Of a stretch of DNA of 64,000 bases, positions 1 to 9,900 are shown piece by piece. A program made the translations under genes and the position numbers. The DNA is from Candidatus Heimdallarchaeota archaeon. GTDB taxonomy: Archaea; Asgardarchaeota; Heimdallarchaeia; Heimdallarchaeales; Kariarchaeaceae. Positions within the stretch are counted from its first letter, which is position 1. Every line of letters starts with the position of its first letter. The notes beneath the pieces were generated by a model. That model was not told the DNA's origin and did not search any database. It was given only the letters and a program-made list of their open reading frames with translations. The stretch spans positions 1 through 64,000 of the forward strand of contig JADCLS010000018.1 in NCBI GenBank assembly GCA_026702845.1. Direction: 5' to 3'.

Positions 1-117
1 GTGACCTTGTATCATGTAATTCCAAGGGATTACAAGATGGACAACAAGCTCAAGACCTTGATGTCCATGTTTTTGTGGTATAATCATAAAAAGCTTGTAA
101 AGGAGGTGAGATCATAA
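1..117 (+). CDS. C-terminal end of an unknown protein (5' truncated by window edge)
   Basis: The first frame is open from base 1 to a TAA at 115-117 and encodes 38 residues ending in LVKEVRS. The piece is rich in Lys and Met and has an amphipathic look (MSMFLWYNHKKLVKEV). The gene body lies left of the window, so no family can be given. The next gene runs on the opposite strand and ends at 421, so the two are convergent. It could also be chance reading frame; an open frame this short is weak evidence. Confidence 0.35.
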   Translation: MTLYHVIPRDYKMDNKLKTLMSMFLWYNHKKLVKEVRS

Positions 118-420
118 GAAATTAATTTTCGGATTTCCTTATCACCTTATAAATTGACAATTATTACCTAACATCTCAATGAAGGTATACAAATAAATCA
201 TCACATTTTATCTGATATAATCAATCATTAAAATGAGTGTAAAATCTGAAATTCCTAACGCGATAGTACTGGTGATAGGATAATAACTACTCTATCGCGA
301 TGAGTACTATACACTTTTTTATCAATATGCATAATTTTATAATTTAGACAAACCAATTCCTAAAATTCTGCATCCGTTACAAGAGCATTTAATTTCGCAT
401 AGCAAAAACTAAGCGCAATA
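118..420. other. Gene-free stretch between convergent genes
   Basis: No convincing reading frame is seen. The only structure is a pair of GCGATAG-type inverted and direct repeats at 259-308, listed separately. The stretch is AT-rich and probably holds the 3' ends of the transcripts on both sides. Confidence 0.5.
259..308. repeat. Short inverted and direct repeat with a CGCGATAG core
   Basis: CGCGATAG at 259-266 is matched by CTATCGCG at 292-299, a perfect 8-base inverted repeat with a 25-base spacer. The right copy lies in the palindrome ATCGCGAT (294-301). GCGATAGTACT (260-270) also recurs as GCGATGAGTACT (297-308), one base longer. The CG-rich core stands out in AT-rich DNA. It lies between convergent genes, so a hairpin at transcript ends or a protein-binding site are both possible. 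Confidence 0.4.
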
Positions 421-2103
421 TTACACCGCGACAAACCAGATGGAAAATTTAGTCCATTTACCCAATTCTGATTCCACATTAATATAGGCATCCAATGAAA
501 GTACAATGGATAAAACTGAGAATAAACCCATTCCTGAACTTTCCTTGGTGCTAAATGATAGATTGAACAACTTTTCCATATGCTCTTCTGGTATCCCTAT
601 ACCATCATCATGGATTTCCAACAACACATATTTCCCAGCTGGAACATTGACTGAAGGGAAAGATTTCGTCTCAAGATAGATAACATCAGTAATCTGTATT
701 GTTACACCCCCACCATTGGCATTTTGTTCCACAGCATACCGAGAATTCAATAAAAGATTAACGAGAATCTGTTTCATAGAATTCTCATCAATTATTACTT
801 CAGAGGTGGAATTATTTTCTATATTTAGTTCAATAGAACCTACAACTGTCTGTAATTCAGACTTCATCTCGCAGATTAGGTCCCCCAGCTTGTAGAGTTC
901 AAATTCTTTTTGCTGAGAAGTTGATAAGAGCTGATTAAGTGAAGCCATTGCAGCATCGATTTGTTTTCTCAACTCACCAAGATTATCCTTAATATCCACC
1001 ACATCATCAGATTCAAGACTTGCATCGGTGAGGAAACTCATGATCTGTACAACATTTTTGAAATCATGACTGATTCTCGCAGTTAATCGTCCAATTTCAT
1101 TGAGTTTTTTCATTTGAGAAAGCTGTTTCTCTGCAGTCAATCGTTTATCATTTTCCTCCCTGAGATTATTAAGTATTAGCGTGAATAACAGAGATGTGAA
1201 ATTAATTACTAAAAGAAGTAATTGGAAGGCCAAAACATCTCCTTCAGTACTCAGAAAGGATGCTCTTTGTGTTGCAGTTATGAAAAATGCGATATTTAAA
1301 ACGAAATTGGTCAATACTGTGATCTTGTATCTGTAAAAAACTGAGATCAAGAATACTGGCATTATAACAACAAACAGAAAATCATAATGAATTGTCTCAA
1401 TGGTGATAAGGAAAAATGGTAAGCTAGATATTCCCAGAATCCCAATAATTACCAGTGGTGCATTTCTGTTTAGAATTAGTCGTTTTAGTTTCTTCACTGT
1501 TTTATGTGTAATATACTCTATTTGCTTCATTTTAGTCAAATGGAGAGAATTCTTGTAATGATAACTTAAATATGGAAAGATTACGAGAATAAACAGAGGA
1601 AGAAGAAAGATCTCTCCCAAGACATCACCAAGCACCCACATGACTACAAAATACGTATATTCAATAAACGAGAGAGGAGGTAAATCTAATAGAATTTCAA
1701 TAGAGAAGAGGGCATTCAAAAATGAAATTAAAGATCCAAAGGCGTAGTATTTGATGAAATCAACTGGTGCCAGCATTGAGCTTTCAGTTTTGAAGACTCG
1801 TTTAGCAATAAACACAACAACAGTATAATTGAATACTTTGATAAGAGAAGCATAGAGTGAACCTTCAAATTCAAAATAATCCCAAATATATAGATAGGAA
1901 TACAACACATTGGGGAAAAATATGATTGCAATATCTGAACCATAGAAAAGGTAGAATGCCAGAACTATAGCTGGAGGGAGGTAGAACCAAGAAATTTGGG
2001 AATAATGAATAGCAGATTGAGATATACCTACTGCTATTTGATATAATATGGTAAAAAATAGATAAACCCAAATTCTTTGTTTAACTTGAGAGCTATCTAT
2101 CAT
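421..2103 (-). CDS. Membrane-bound sensor histidine kinase with MASE1-like N-terminus
   Basis: Predicted sensor kinase of 560 residues. The N-terminal 300 residues form about eight membrane segments, including an LPPAIVLAFYLFYG stretch resembling MASE1 sensor domains. A dimerisation/phosphoacceptor helix follows with His346 in ISHDFKN, then an ATPase domain with an N-box (QILVNLLLNSRYAVE), G1 box (DDGIGIPEE) and G2 box (GMGLFSV). No receiver or DNA-binding domain is attached. An upstream in-frame ATG at 2121 lies only about 8 bases from a TATA-like box at 2124-2134. The ATG at 2103 lies 26 bases from it and fits a leaderless start, so I chose 2103. No response regulator is adjacent; the hybrid kinase at 4456 is the nearest two-component protein. 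The kinase call is firm; the signal sensed is unknown. Confidence 0.9.
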   Translation of the reverse strand: MIDSSQVKQRIWVYLFFTILYQIAVGISQSAIHYSQISWFYLPPAIVLAFYLFYGSDIAIIFFPNVLYSYLYIWDYFEFEGSLYASLIKVFNYTVVVFIAKRVFKTESSMLAPVDFIKYYAFGSLISFLNALFSIEILLDLPPLSFIEYTYFVVMWVLGDVLGEIFLLPLFILVIFPYLSYHYKNSLHLTKMKQIEYITHKTVKKLKRLILNRNAPLVIIGILGISSLPFFLITIETIHYDFLFVVIMPVFLISVFYRYKITVLTNFVLNIAFFITATQRASFLSTEGDVLAFQLLLLVINFTSLLFTLILNNLREENDKRLTAEKQLSQMKKLNEIGRLTARISHDFKNVVQIMSFLTDASLESDDVVDIKDNLGELRKQIDAAMASLNQLLSTSQQKEFELYKLGDLICEMKSELQTVVGSIELNIENNSTSEVIIDENSMKQILVNLLLNSRYAVEQNANGGGVTIQITDVIYLETKSFPSVNVPAGKYVLLEIHDDGIGIPEEHMEKLFNLSFSTKESSGMGLFSVLSIVLSLDAYINVESELGKWTKFSIWFVAV

Positions 2104-2123
2104 TGTTGAATATCTTTCCATAG

Positions 2124-2134
2124 AATTTATAAAA
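2124..2134 (-). promoter_or_regulatory. TATA-like box of the histidine kinase gene
   Basis: On the minus strand this reads TTTTATAAATT, centred 26 bases upstream of the ATG at 2103. That is the spacing of an archaeal TATA box for a leaderless transcript. It decides the start codon of the kinase. Confidence 0.55.
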
Positions 2135-2217
2135 TTGTGGTGGATTAATTATACTATTGAGTAAATTAATAAATTGAGTAGCTATTTTATTATGTTAAGG
2201 AATGATGTCAATAGATT

Positions 2218-2367
2218 TTAGAATATTCTTTTAGCATAGGCCAGAGCTTCTAACTTATGTTTATTGAATTCTGATAATAATTCTAGAGAGGGTTCAGTTT
2301 TCTTTGATGTTTTTGAGAATTTAATAGATTTTAGGGTCTTGGAGGATGTTTTTAGTGTGTGTGCCAT
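2218..2367 (-). CDS. Small basic protein of 49 residues, unknown
   Basis: A short frame starts with ATG at 2365-2367 and ends with TAA at 2218-2220. The ATG is preceded by a clean Shine-Dalgarno motif GGTGA (2374-2378 on the plus strand) at 6-base spacing. The protein begins MAHTLKTSSKTLKSIKF, is rich in Ser, Thr and Lys in its first half, and ends with a possible helix (LSEFNKHKLEALAYAKRIF). No domain is recognised. It lies alone between the kinase and YCII-like genes on the same strand. The ribosome-binding site is the main support; homologs would be needed to prove it. Confidence 0.5.
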   Translation of the reverse strand: MAHTLKTSSKTLKSIKFSKTSKKTEPSLELLSEFNKHKLEALAYAKRIF

Positions 2368-2525
2368 AATTGTTCACCTATATACTATATTGTCGAAGTA
2401 ATATATATAATAGTGCCAACCGAGAATATATAACCTACTATGACCTGTGAATGCAATACTATATCTGTATAATCCATACACCATACGGTGTAACTTTTCA
2501 ATTCTGCCCTAAAAGTTAAAAATTC

Positions 2526-2828
2526 CTACTTCTTTCCTACCAATGATGCAGCAAATGGTCTGAAATCAATCAAAGATTGTATTCCAGACTTGATTGATGG
2601 ATCATTTTCTAACATTGCCTTCGCCTCGGATTCGGATTCAGATTTAACAATTATCAAACCAAAAGGATCTGTCTCAATTAATGTTGGCCCTGCAATTAGC
2701 AATTTATCCTGATCTAACAATCCTTTGAGATATTGGAAATGTTCACTCATGATTTGATTATCCTCATCCGAGGGATTTGTCATGAAATCTTCCCGTTTGG
2801 GTTTTATTATTGCATAGAAATACTTCAT
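2526..2828 (-). CDS. YCII-like (YciI family) protein
   Basis: A 100-residue protein of the YCII/dimeric alpha-beta barrel type. It starts MKYFYAIIKPKREDF, has a central EHFQYLKGLLDQDKLLIAGP and continues GLIIVKSESESEAKAMLENDP, the usual order of YciI-related proteins. The residues xEHxxYL and LLxAGP match the conserved core. A longer frame begins at 2912 but would overlap degV by 40 bases and add 28 residues not seen in the family, so the ATG at 2828 was chosen. Its exact reaction is unknown; family members are small enzymes or ligand-binding dimers. It lies 44 bases after the DegV gene on the same strand and may share its transcript. Confidence 0.8.
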   Translation of the reverse strand: MKYFYAIIKPKREDFMTNPSDEDNQIMSEHFQYLKGLLDQDKLLIAGPTLIETDPFGLIIVKSESESEAKAMLENDPSIKSGIQSLIDFRPFAASLVGKK

Positions 2829-2872
2829 GATCTTTGATAATGAAATGTCATTTTTAGTGTAGTTGTGCGAGA

Positions 2873-3730
2873 TTAAATTGAAGGTAATTTGTACATGAAA
2901 ACAAGCAAACATTCTTCGCCAGTATGAATGGCAATAGATCCAATAGATTGAATAAAACCATTCGCTTTGGGAAATTCTTGCTGTACTCGTTGTTCAAATT
3001 CTTTTGCCAATCCCTCAGCATTGAAATGAGAGATTATATAATCAACCTCATCATCTTTATCAAATTGCTTGGTGGATTCATAATAAGCCAACTCACGTGT
3101 CTTTTCAATACTTCTTGTTTTTCCAAATGCCGAAATTACGCCATCATGCACTTGCAAAATTGGTTTATAATTCAGGAATTTTCCGAGCCTGTATCTAAGA
3201 GGAGACATTCTACCTCCTCGAACCAAATTCTCCAAAGTAGCAACAGAGAAATATCCTGTTAGTGAATTACCATATTCCTCAATTCTCCGTACGCATTCAT
3301 TAAGCTCAACATCCGCATCAATAAGTTTTCGTGCATACAACACACAGCTAAACAATGGTGCTGAGACGAGGGAGGAATCGGCAATAGCTACTTCAACATT
3401 TTCTACCATATCTGCAGCTTGAAATGCAGAATTAAACGTTCCTGATAATTTTTTACTTAGTGTCACCACAAGAATTTGAGAATAACCTTCATCTCTCAGT
3501 TTTTCAAAAACCTCTAGAAACTGTCCTGGAGAAGGTTGACTAGTCGTTGGGAACTTTTTAGCATTATTTATTTTATCTACAAATTCCTGATCAGTCAACT
3601 GATCTCTGTATAAGAGGATTGTTTCATCATCAATAAATATTGGGGTTTCTACTACCTTAATATCTAATTCTTTTGCTTGATGAGGTTTGGGATCACATGT
3701 GGAATCAGTAACAAGGGCAATCCTAGCCAT
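2873..3730 (-). CDS. DegV family fatty-acid-binding protein
   Basis: A 285-residue DegV-family protein. The N-terminus MARIALVTDSTCD matches the family's TDST motif. KKLSGTFNSAFQAA corresponds to the conserved SGTxxSA segment that holds the fatty-acid carboxylate, and NLVRGGRMS to the GGR motif. DegV proteins bind a long-chain fatty acid; in Firmicutes FakB presents it to a kinase (FakA), but no FakA partner is seen here. The frame opens three codons earlier (3739), but the ATG at 3730 gives the normal N-terminus and sits 26 bases from a TATA-like box at 3751-3762. The length is normal for the family. Archaeal lipids are isoprenoid, so its ligand here is uncertain. Confidence 0.88.
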   Translation of the reverse strand: MARIALVTDSTCDPKPHQAKELDIKVVETPIFIDDETILLYRDQLTDQEFVDKINNAKKFPTTSQPSPGQFLEVFEKLRDEGYSQILVVTLSKKLSGTFNSAFQAADMVENVEVAIADSSLVSAPLFSCVLYARKLIDADVELNECVRRIEEYGNSLTGYFSVATLENLVRGGRMSPLRYRLGKFLNYKPILQVHDGVISAFGKTRSIEKTRELAYYESTKQFDKDDEVDYIISHFNAEGLAKEFEQRVQQEFPKANGFIQSIGSIAIHTGEECLLVFMYKLPSI

Positions 3731-3750
3731 GAAAACCATAAACTACTAAC

Positions 3751-3762
3751 AAGTTTAAAACT
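3751..3762 (-). promoter_or_regulatory. TATA-like box of the DegV gene
   Basis: AGTTTTAAACTT on the minus strand is centred about 26 bases upstream of the ATG at 3730. It supports a leaderless start there. Confidence 0.5.
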
Positions 3763-3784
3763 TTAGTTGTTCAATGAATCAATT

Positions 3785-4324
3785 TTATTCGAAATATTTC
3801 GAACCATAGGTATTACGATGGATTATTTCTTCAATCGGTTTTCTTCCTGGACCTTTAGGATCATCATTGGGATAGGCTATGGGAAGGATTGCCACAGGTC
3901 TCACATCATCTGGGATGTTGAATATCTCAGAGATTTTATCTTCATAAAATGCTCCTATCCAAGTACTAGCCAATCCTAACTCAACAGCATGAAGCAGTAT
4001 ATTCTGAATTGCCGCTGCTGTATCTTGAAATTGATACAAAGTCCTACCTCGCTCTTTATAGCGATTGATAGTATTCTTAGGGTTATTGAGGATCACAAGT
4101 ACATATGGAGCTTTAACAAAGAATCCTTGATTACCAGTTGCCTCATTCATTCGTTCTTTGATAGCTGGATCCTCTACAACAATTATTTCTAAAGGCTGTT
4201 GATTTCCAGCAGAAGGGGCCCAACGAGCGGAATTCAATAATTTTTCCAATTTTTCTCTTTCCACTGGCTTTTCTGATAGCGATCTCACGGAGCGTCTTTT
4301 TAGAATACAATCTTCAACGTTCAT
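3785..4324 (-). CDS. Nitroreductase family FMN-dependent oxidoreductase
   Basis: A 179-residue single-domain nitroreductase-fold protein. The N-terminal RRSVRSLSEKPVE (residues 10-22) and WAPSAGNQQP (about 35-44) are the FMN-phosphate binding segments of the family. AAAIQNILLHAVELGLASTWIGAF (about 104-127) is the central helix and FMN-contact region. The substrate is unknown; family members reduce nitro compounds, quinones or flavins with NAD(P)H. It is separated from degV by 54 bases on the same strand. The length is slightly short but complete for the compact archaeal type. Confidence 0.9.
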   Translation of the reverse strand: MNVEDCILKRRSVRSLSEKPVEREKLEKLLNSARWAPSAGNQQPLEIIVVEDPAIKERMNEATGNQGFFVKAPYVLVILNNPKNTINRYKERGRTLYQFQDTAAAIQNILLHAVELGLASTWIGAFYEDKISEIFNIPDDVRPVAILPIAYPNDDPKGPGRKPIEEIIHRNTYGSKYFE

Positions 4325-4455
4325 ACTCTTAATTTAGTATAATTCTTGTTAGTCTTTCCTCTCCTCAATCAAAAAATGATAACAGAAAAAAAGTTTTAGA
4401 AGAATTGGTCGGAATATTAACGGTAGGTCTTTTATTAAATAAAATTTTTAATAAT

Positions 4456-6585
4456 ATGAATCTTATGGATCTGAATTTCGAGAGGTTGCCACTGGTATTT
4501 GCTATCATTATTCTTATGACAACCTCGGGATTTTGGATCATAACAACGTACCAAATTCAAGAGGATTTGATTGAGAATTCAGAAGAATTAACTAGCACTT
4601 TTGCCTCTAGCTTTGAGACCAAAATATTAGATCTTGTAGAGTTAATTGATAAAATCTTAATCCCACAATGGTTAGATATCGAGAATATTGATGATTTAAC
4701 CTCTTATACCAGATATTTGGAAATGGTACCCCAATTTTTTGATTTTAGTGATTCATATCTGGCCATTAATTGGATTGATACAGATGGAGTGATCAGGTAT
4801 GTCTATCCCTATGAGAGAAATCAAGCAGCAATTAATCAATCAATAATTTACACTTTAAATGGAGAATTCAATACTGCATTTAATTATGCAACTGCTTATA
4901 AAACCCCCTACTCAACAGATGCAATACGGTTTTATCAAGGGGGTATGGGAACAGCGATCTATTTGCCAATTGTATTTAATAACCAAATTTACGGCTACTT
5001 CAATATATTATTTGATGCTATTATCCTAATTGAACAAGAAAAGAAGGATCATGTCGGATTTCAGAAATATGATTTTGAAATTCTAGATGATGGGGAAGTA
5101 GTGATTGATTATGGTGATATTATACGAGATAAATACTTCACAGAATCAGAAATTAATTTCTTTGGACAAGAGTGGTTTATTCACTCTCGACCAAAGCAAG
5201 AAATTCTAAATTCTGTATCCTACATGCATAATATCTACATACTTATTACTGGATTATTTGCAACTGCCATTATTTACTATCTAACAAATATTATCGCACA
5301 GAAAAATAAAGAAATAGAAGAAGAATACCGTGAAAAAGAAATCGTAAAAGAAGCAATTGAGAGAGAACAGAAACTAGATGCTTTAGGTTCGTTGGCAGGT
5401 GGAATATCTCATGATTTCAATAATTTACTCATGGGAGTAGCAAGTAATGTATCCATTATTGATGATTTTGTACTGCCTAAATTGAAAGACTATGATGTTC
5501 CGGACAAAATAATCGATGATTTAGTAGAATCCGTCAATACAATTGAGCAGACTGTGAAACGTGGAAGTGATCTAGTTAAACAAATTCTCGGATTTTCTAG
5601 ACATGTTGAAGTGGATCTAGAGATCCTAGATGCAGCAGAAATTGTAGAAGAAGCCATGAATCTTGTTAAGAATTTATCAGATAGAAGAATTCAATTTGAA
5701 TATGAAATGAGAGCTGAGAATACTATGATTTTTGCATCTAGAACGAAAATCTTTCAGATGCTCATGAATGTCATTCTAAACTCAAAAGATGCCATTCAAG
5801 GCCATGGTACGATATCAATTTCAATTAACAATATGGAATTCAGATTAAACAAGTATGAAATTGAAAGTTTAGATTCCAATTATGATACCATTTCATTTGA
5901 CAAGAAACAGCAATTGGTGATCAAAATCGTCGATACTGGAATTGGTATGGATGATGAAACCCTAGAACACGCTTTTGATATATTCTTCACTAAAAAATCT
6001 TTGACAAGTAGTAAAGGGACTGGACTTGGATTAGCAATAGTACAACAGATATTGACATCAATTAAAGGAGATATCCAAATGTCATCTGTTCCAGATCATG
6101 GAACCAAATGTGAGATATACTTACCTCTAATCAATGTGGATAAAAGTAGTTTTGAAAAGAAAGAACCTGAAATGGATGAAGATAAATCTAGTACTTCGAT
6201 AAGCTCATTCCATCAAGATAATGTATTTTTAATTGTTGAGGATGAGGAACCAATCATCACAGCTCTTTCTCGATATTTGAAAAATTATAACATGGAAATT
6301 TTGACTGCGAATAATGGAATTATGGGTTGGGAGCAGTATAAAAATATCGTAGATAAAGATATAATTTTAATTCTGGATATTAATCTACCTGGCATTTCGG
6401 GAGTGGAACTTTACGAAAATATCAAAACGATAAAACCAGATCAAGTGGTGCTCTTTATAACCGGATACAGTGATTTTGAAGTCCTGGATCTTGAGTACGA
6501 TCATGTTCAAGCATTAACAAAACCTTTCAATTCTAAACAATTCAAGGAAAAAATTGATTATCTTTTAAAATTCATTTCCGAGTAA
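4456..6585 (+). CDS. Hybrid sensor histidine kinase with C-terminal receiver domain
   Basis: A 709-residue membrane hybrid kinase. A membrane helix near residue 12-32 is followed by an extracytoplasmic sensor of about 230 residues (CHASE/Cache-like, containing YLAINWIDTDGVIRYVYP), a second membrane helix near 275-290 and a short coiled coil. Next come the phosphoacceptor domain with His319 in GGISHDFNNLL, and the ATPase domain with N-box (MLMNVILNSKDAIQ), G1 (VDTGIGMDDE) and G2 (GTGLGLAIVQQ). The receiver domain has acidic VEDEE, phosphoacceptor Asp641 in LILDINLPG, and the Lys of TKPF. The open frame begins with TTG at 4405; the ATG at 4456 gives a sensible N-terminus just before the membrane helix, and 4465 is an alternative. 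No output gene is adjacent, as is common in archaea. It overlaps the opposite-strand gene by 14 bases. Confidence 0.9.
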   Translation: MNLMDLNFERLPLVFAIIILMTTSGFWIITTYQIQEDLIENSEELTSTFASSFETKILDLVELIDKILIPQWLDIENIDDLTSYTRYLEMVPQFFDFSDSYLAINWIDTDGVIRYVYPYERNQAAINQSIIYTLNGEFNTAFNYATAYKTPYSTDAIRFYQGGMGTAIYLPIVFNNQIYGYFNILFDAIILIEQEKKDHVGFQKYDFEILDDGEVVIDYGDIIRDKYFTESEINFFGQEWFIHSRPKQEILNSVSYMHNIYILITGLFATAIIYYLTNIIAQKNKEIEEEYREKEIVKEAIEREQKLDALGSLAGGISHDFNNLLMGVASNVSIIDDFVLPKLKDYDVPDKIIDDLVESVNTIEQTVKRGSDLVKQILGFSRHVEVDLEILDAAEIVEEAMNLVKNLSDRRIQFEYEMRAENTMIFASRTKIFQMLMNVILNSKDAIQGHGTISISINNMEFRLNKYEIESLDSNYDTISFDKKQQLVIKIVDTGIGMDDETLEHAFDIFFTKKSLTSSKGTGLGLAIVQQILTSIKGDIQMSSVPDHGTKCEIYLPLINVDKSSFEKKEPEMDEDKSSTSISSFHQDNVFLIVEDEEPIITALSRYLKNYNMEILTANNGIMGWEQYKNIVDKDIILILDINLPGISGVELYENIKTIKPDQVVLFITGYSDFEVLDLEYDHVQALTKPFNSKQFKEKIDYLLKFISE

Positions 6586-6910
6586 CAGTACTGTTCTTCT
6601 GTCTATGATACCAAGAGGCAAGAATGGGATCATAGAGTATATCCATTAAAACTTCAGTTCCTTCTGAAGATAATTTTAGCAATCCCAGTGATTCAATGAC
6701 TAGACCCTCATTTCGAGAAGATCTTATGAATGATCTGACTATACCTTTAGAGAATCCCAGATGTATCAACCCTTGTCTTGTAATTGGTTGAAACAGATCA
6801 ATGCATAGTAATATTATACCTCTTAAACGATTTTTAACACATTTTGGATACTTAGCCAAGATTTTCCCATGAATATCAGGTAAATTTTGCAGATTGATTT
6901 GTTCTGACAA
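6572..6910 (-). CDS. Small winged-helix-like protein, function unknown
   Basis: A 112-residue protein. The middle (PITRQGLIHLGFSKGIVRSF) reads like a helix-turn-helix and the next part (RNEGLVIESLGLLKLSSEG) like the wing of a MarR/ArsR-type winged helix, ending in LTxxG-like SSEGTEVLMDIL. This is pattern recognition and not a firm family match. Two adjacent TTG codons (6913, 6910) are the only plausible starts. A TATA-like box CTTTTATATG (6931-6940, minus strand) lies 25 bases from the second, fitting a leaderless TTG start. Its 3' end overlaps the kinase gene by 14 bases (convergent). Confidence 0.6.
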   Translation of the reverse strand: MSEQINLQNLPDIHGKILAKYPKCVKNRLRGIILLCIDLFQPITRQGLIHLGFSKGIVRSFIRSSRNEGLVIESLGLLKLSSEGTEVLMDILYDPILASWYHRQKNSTVTRK

Positions 6911-6953
6911 CAAGAACTACTCTTTTTTATCATATAAAAGGGACTGAAAAAAT

Positions 6954-9900
6954 CTACCTCTTCTTTCTTGCGACATTAAGTAATTTATCTATATCTGGAT
7001 TATTATCATGTTTTTTAGCCTCAGTAAGTGATTTGATAGATTTTGCAAAATCTCCTTTATCAAATTCTACCTTGCCTTTCAAGGTCCATGCAGGACCATA
7101 TTTACCATTTAGTTTCAACACATCGTTGAGTAAATTAAGTGCCTGTGGGTATTCTTCCTTGATATCATGAATGAGAGCCTTACCATATAGAGATAGCAAT
7201 TCTTTGGGATTGAGGCTTAAGGCTCGATCAAAGAATTCAAGAGCCTGATCGTATTCATTGAGCTCAATGAGAGAAATACCCATTCCAGAAAGGGCAACTA
7301 AATATTTTGGATCTAAATCGAGTGCTTTTTCAAAGGCCTCAACAGCTTCTTTGTGTTTCTTCATTGTGGCAAGAGAAGTTCCCATATTACTATATGGGTT
7401 CTTGTATTTTGGATTAGCCTCAATTGATCTCTTATATTCCTCAACTGCCTCATCATATCTTCCTAATTCATGCAGAGATAAACCCTTATTGTTTAATGCC
7501 TGATGATACTTGGGATCAACACGAATGGCTTCATCATAGCTCTTTAGTGCTTCTTCATGCTTACCTAAAGCAGCATTAGCACTACCAGCATTATTATGAG
7601 CATTTTTGAAATCTGGATCAAGATCAATTGCCTTGGTATAACAATCCATTGCCTTGGCGTATTTACCTGTTATTTTGTATGCAAGACCTAAATTATTCCA
7701 GATAAATTTATCATTGGGTTTGAATATAAGCATCTTTTCATACGCATCAATAGCATTTTTGTATTGTCTCTTCTTGAAGTACGTATTACCATTATCTAAA
7801 TAAAATTTGGTTAATTTCTGCTCACCTTTCTCAAGTGAGGATTTAGCAGTCTCCACAAAAGTACTCACCTTGTCTTCTGGGATAATCTCCATGGATTCAG
7901 GATTGGTTTCTGCCAATTCTACAGACTGTTGTAAGTATTCTACTGCTTTTTCTAATTTATTTTCTTTGAGATAAAGGTCTCCCTTCTCATAGTATGATGG
8001 AGCATGTTGCTTATCCACCCTAATGACATTATCAAATGCCTTATGGGCAGTTTGGTTACGTTTTCTCGCTTTTTCTGCTAAACCCTTGTAATAATTCGCA
8101 ATTATATTATCTGGGTCTAAGTTGAGAGCTTTGTCCATAGATGCGGAGCATTCGGTGTATTTTTTATTATTATAATTAGCTCTACCAGCATCAATATACT
8201 GTTGAACTAGCTTCTTCTCAATTACTCCCTTTTGGTCAACAGCTTGATCAGGATATTCCTGTTCAAATGCAAGTACTAACTCATAAGCCTCTTCATACTG
8301 ATTTTGTTCCATTTTGTCGTTTATTGCATCTAATTTTTCCTTCAACTGTCCCTCAGCCTGATGGGATTCAAGTTCAGCAAACCAAATGGTGATACGTTCA
8401 TCATCAGGATATTTATCTTGTAAAGTAGTAAGATGTACTCTTGCCTCACTATATTTTCCTTCTCTCATGAGAGAAACAACAGTGTTGAATAATTCCTCAT
8501 CTTTTTGGTCTTCTTGTAATTGTAGCAATTTCTCTCTGGCTTCACGTAGCTGTACATCATCTGGATTAGTGGATAGCATCTGCTCAACTTTCTCCAAGAG
8601 CATAGGGATCTGCCCTGCATCAGAATTTTGGTCTATTAGGAGTAATAGTGCTTGTCTTTCCTCTTCTCGGAGTAAATCAATAACTTCTTCGAGCTTATCC
8701 TGGATACTATCATTATTTGGATACTTGGCCTCTAGTTCCTCAGTCTTAAGCTTGGCTTCAAAAAGCTGATGATCAGCAATAAGCTTGTCAATTTCTTGTA
8801 ATGCATCAAAAATTATGCCATCAGTTTGTTTGGATTCTATTAGTTGTTTGATTTCCAGTAACTCTAAATCTGAATGGACTTCAAGCATCTGCTCCAGTAA
8901 TTCTAGTGCCTGAACATATTCCTCATTCTCCACAAGAGTATCCAACTGTCTTCTATCAGCTTGATATGCTTGTTGATTTCTCTTCTCCAGTATTTCTTGT
9001 TTCTTCTGCTCCAACTCATCTGATGGATACAATTCAAGCAATTCTTCTGCTCGTTCAAGTGCTCGTTCAATATCCTCATCGATGAGTACATCAAGCTCTC
9101 TTAAATGCATCTGGTACTGCTCTTCTCTTTGTTTTTCATCGATTCGAACTAGTAATTGTTTGGATTCCTCTGTCTCCCCAAATCGTTCCTGAAATATAAG
9201 TATTGCCTGCTTTGCTTCTTCATCATTATTTTCATCAAGCATTAAGAGTATGTTACTCATGGATTCCTCCATCTCAGTCTTAGTTTTTAATGTCTGCACC
9301 TCTTCTAATTTTTGATTTATGGCTGAATTTTCAGGATCTTCTTGAAGGGATGACTGAAGCTTATTTTCTGCTTCATCATATTGCTTATTGGCAATTAACT
9401 CTTCAACTTCATTTAGTAATTGTTCTGCTTCCTTTTGTTTAATTAACTTCAAAATGTGATTCTGTCGAGATTGAATATCATCTCTACTCTGAAGTGATTC
9501 ATTCATATTAGAAATTATTGTTAAGGCCTGCTCGTATTCTGTTTCTTCAATCAACGTATCTAATTTCTTTATTTTCTCACTTATTATTGAGTTTTCTTTT
9601 GCTCTGATGACTTCATCATATTTCATCTTCAACGGTTTTTTATCAGTACCTCTCTCCATAAGAGCATTAATAGCTTCATCATAGTTTCTATCCTCGATCA
9701 TTCTATCTATACTCTGGATGAATTGCATTAATTCAGCATCTTCTAATAGGGATGATATCTCATCCTTTAGATCGATAAATTCCGTGTCATCAGGATAGGT
9801 AACTAATGCTTGCTCCAAATTATCTAGAGCATCTCTATACATACCATCTGATTTGAGTTGTCTAATTAATTCAAGAAGATTGCTTCGATTTCGCTCCTCC

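Noticed and set aside
2829..2912. 28-residue N-terminal extension of the YCII-like protein
   Set aside because: It would overlap the DegV gene by 40 bases and adds residues foreign to the family. The internal ATG gives a normal N-terminus.
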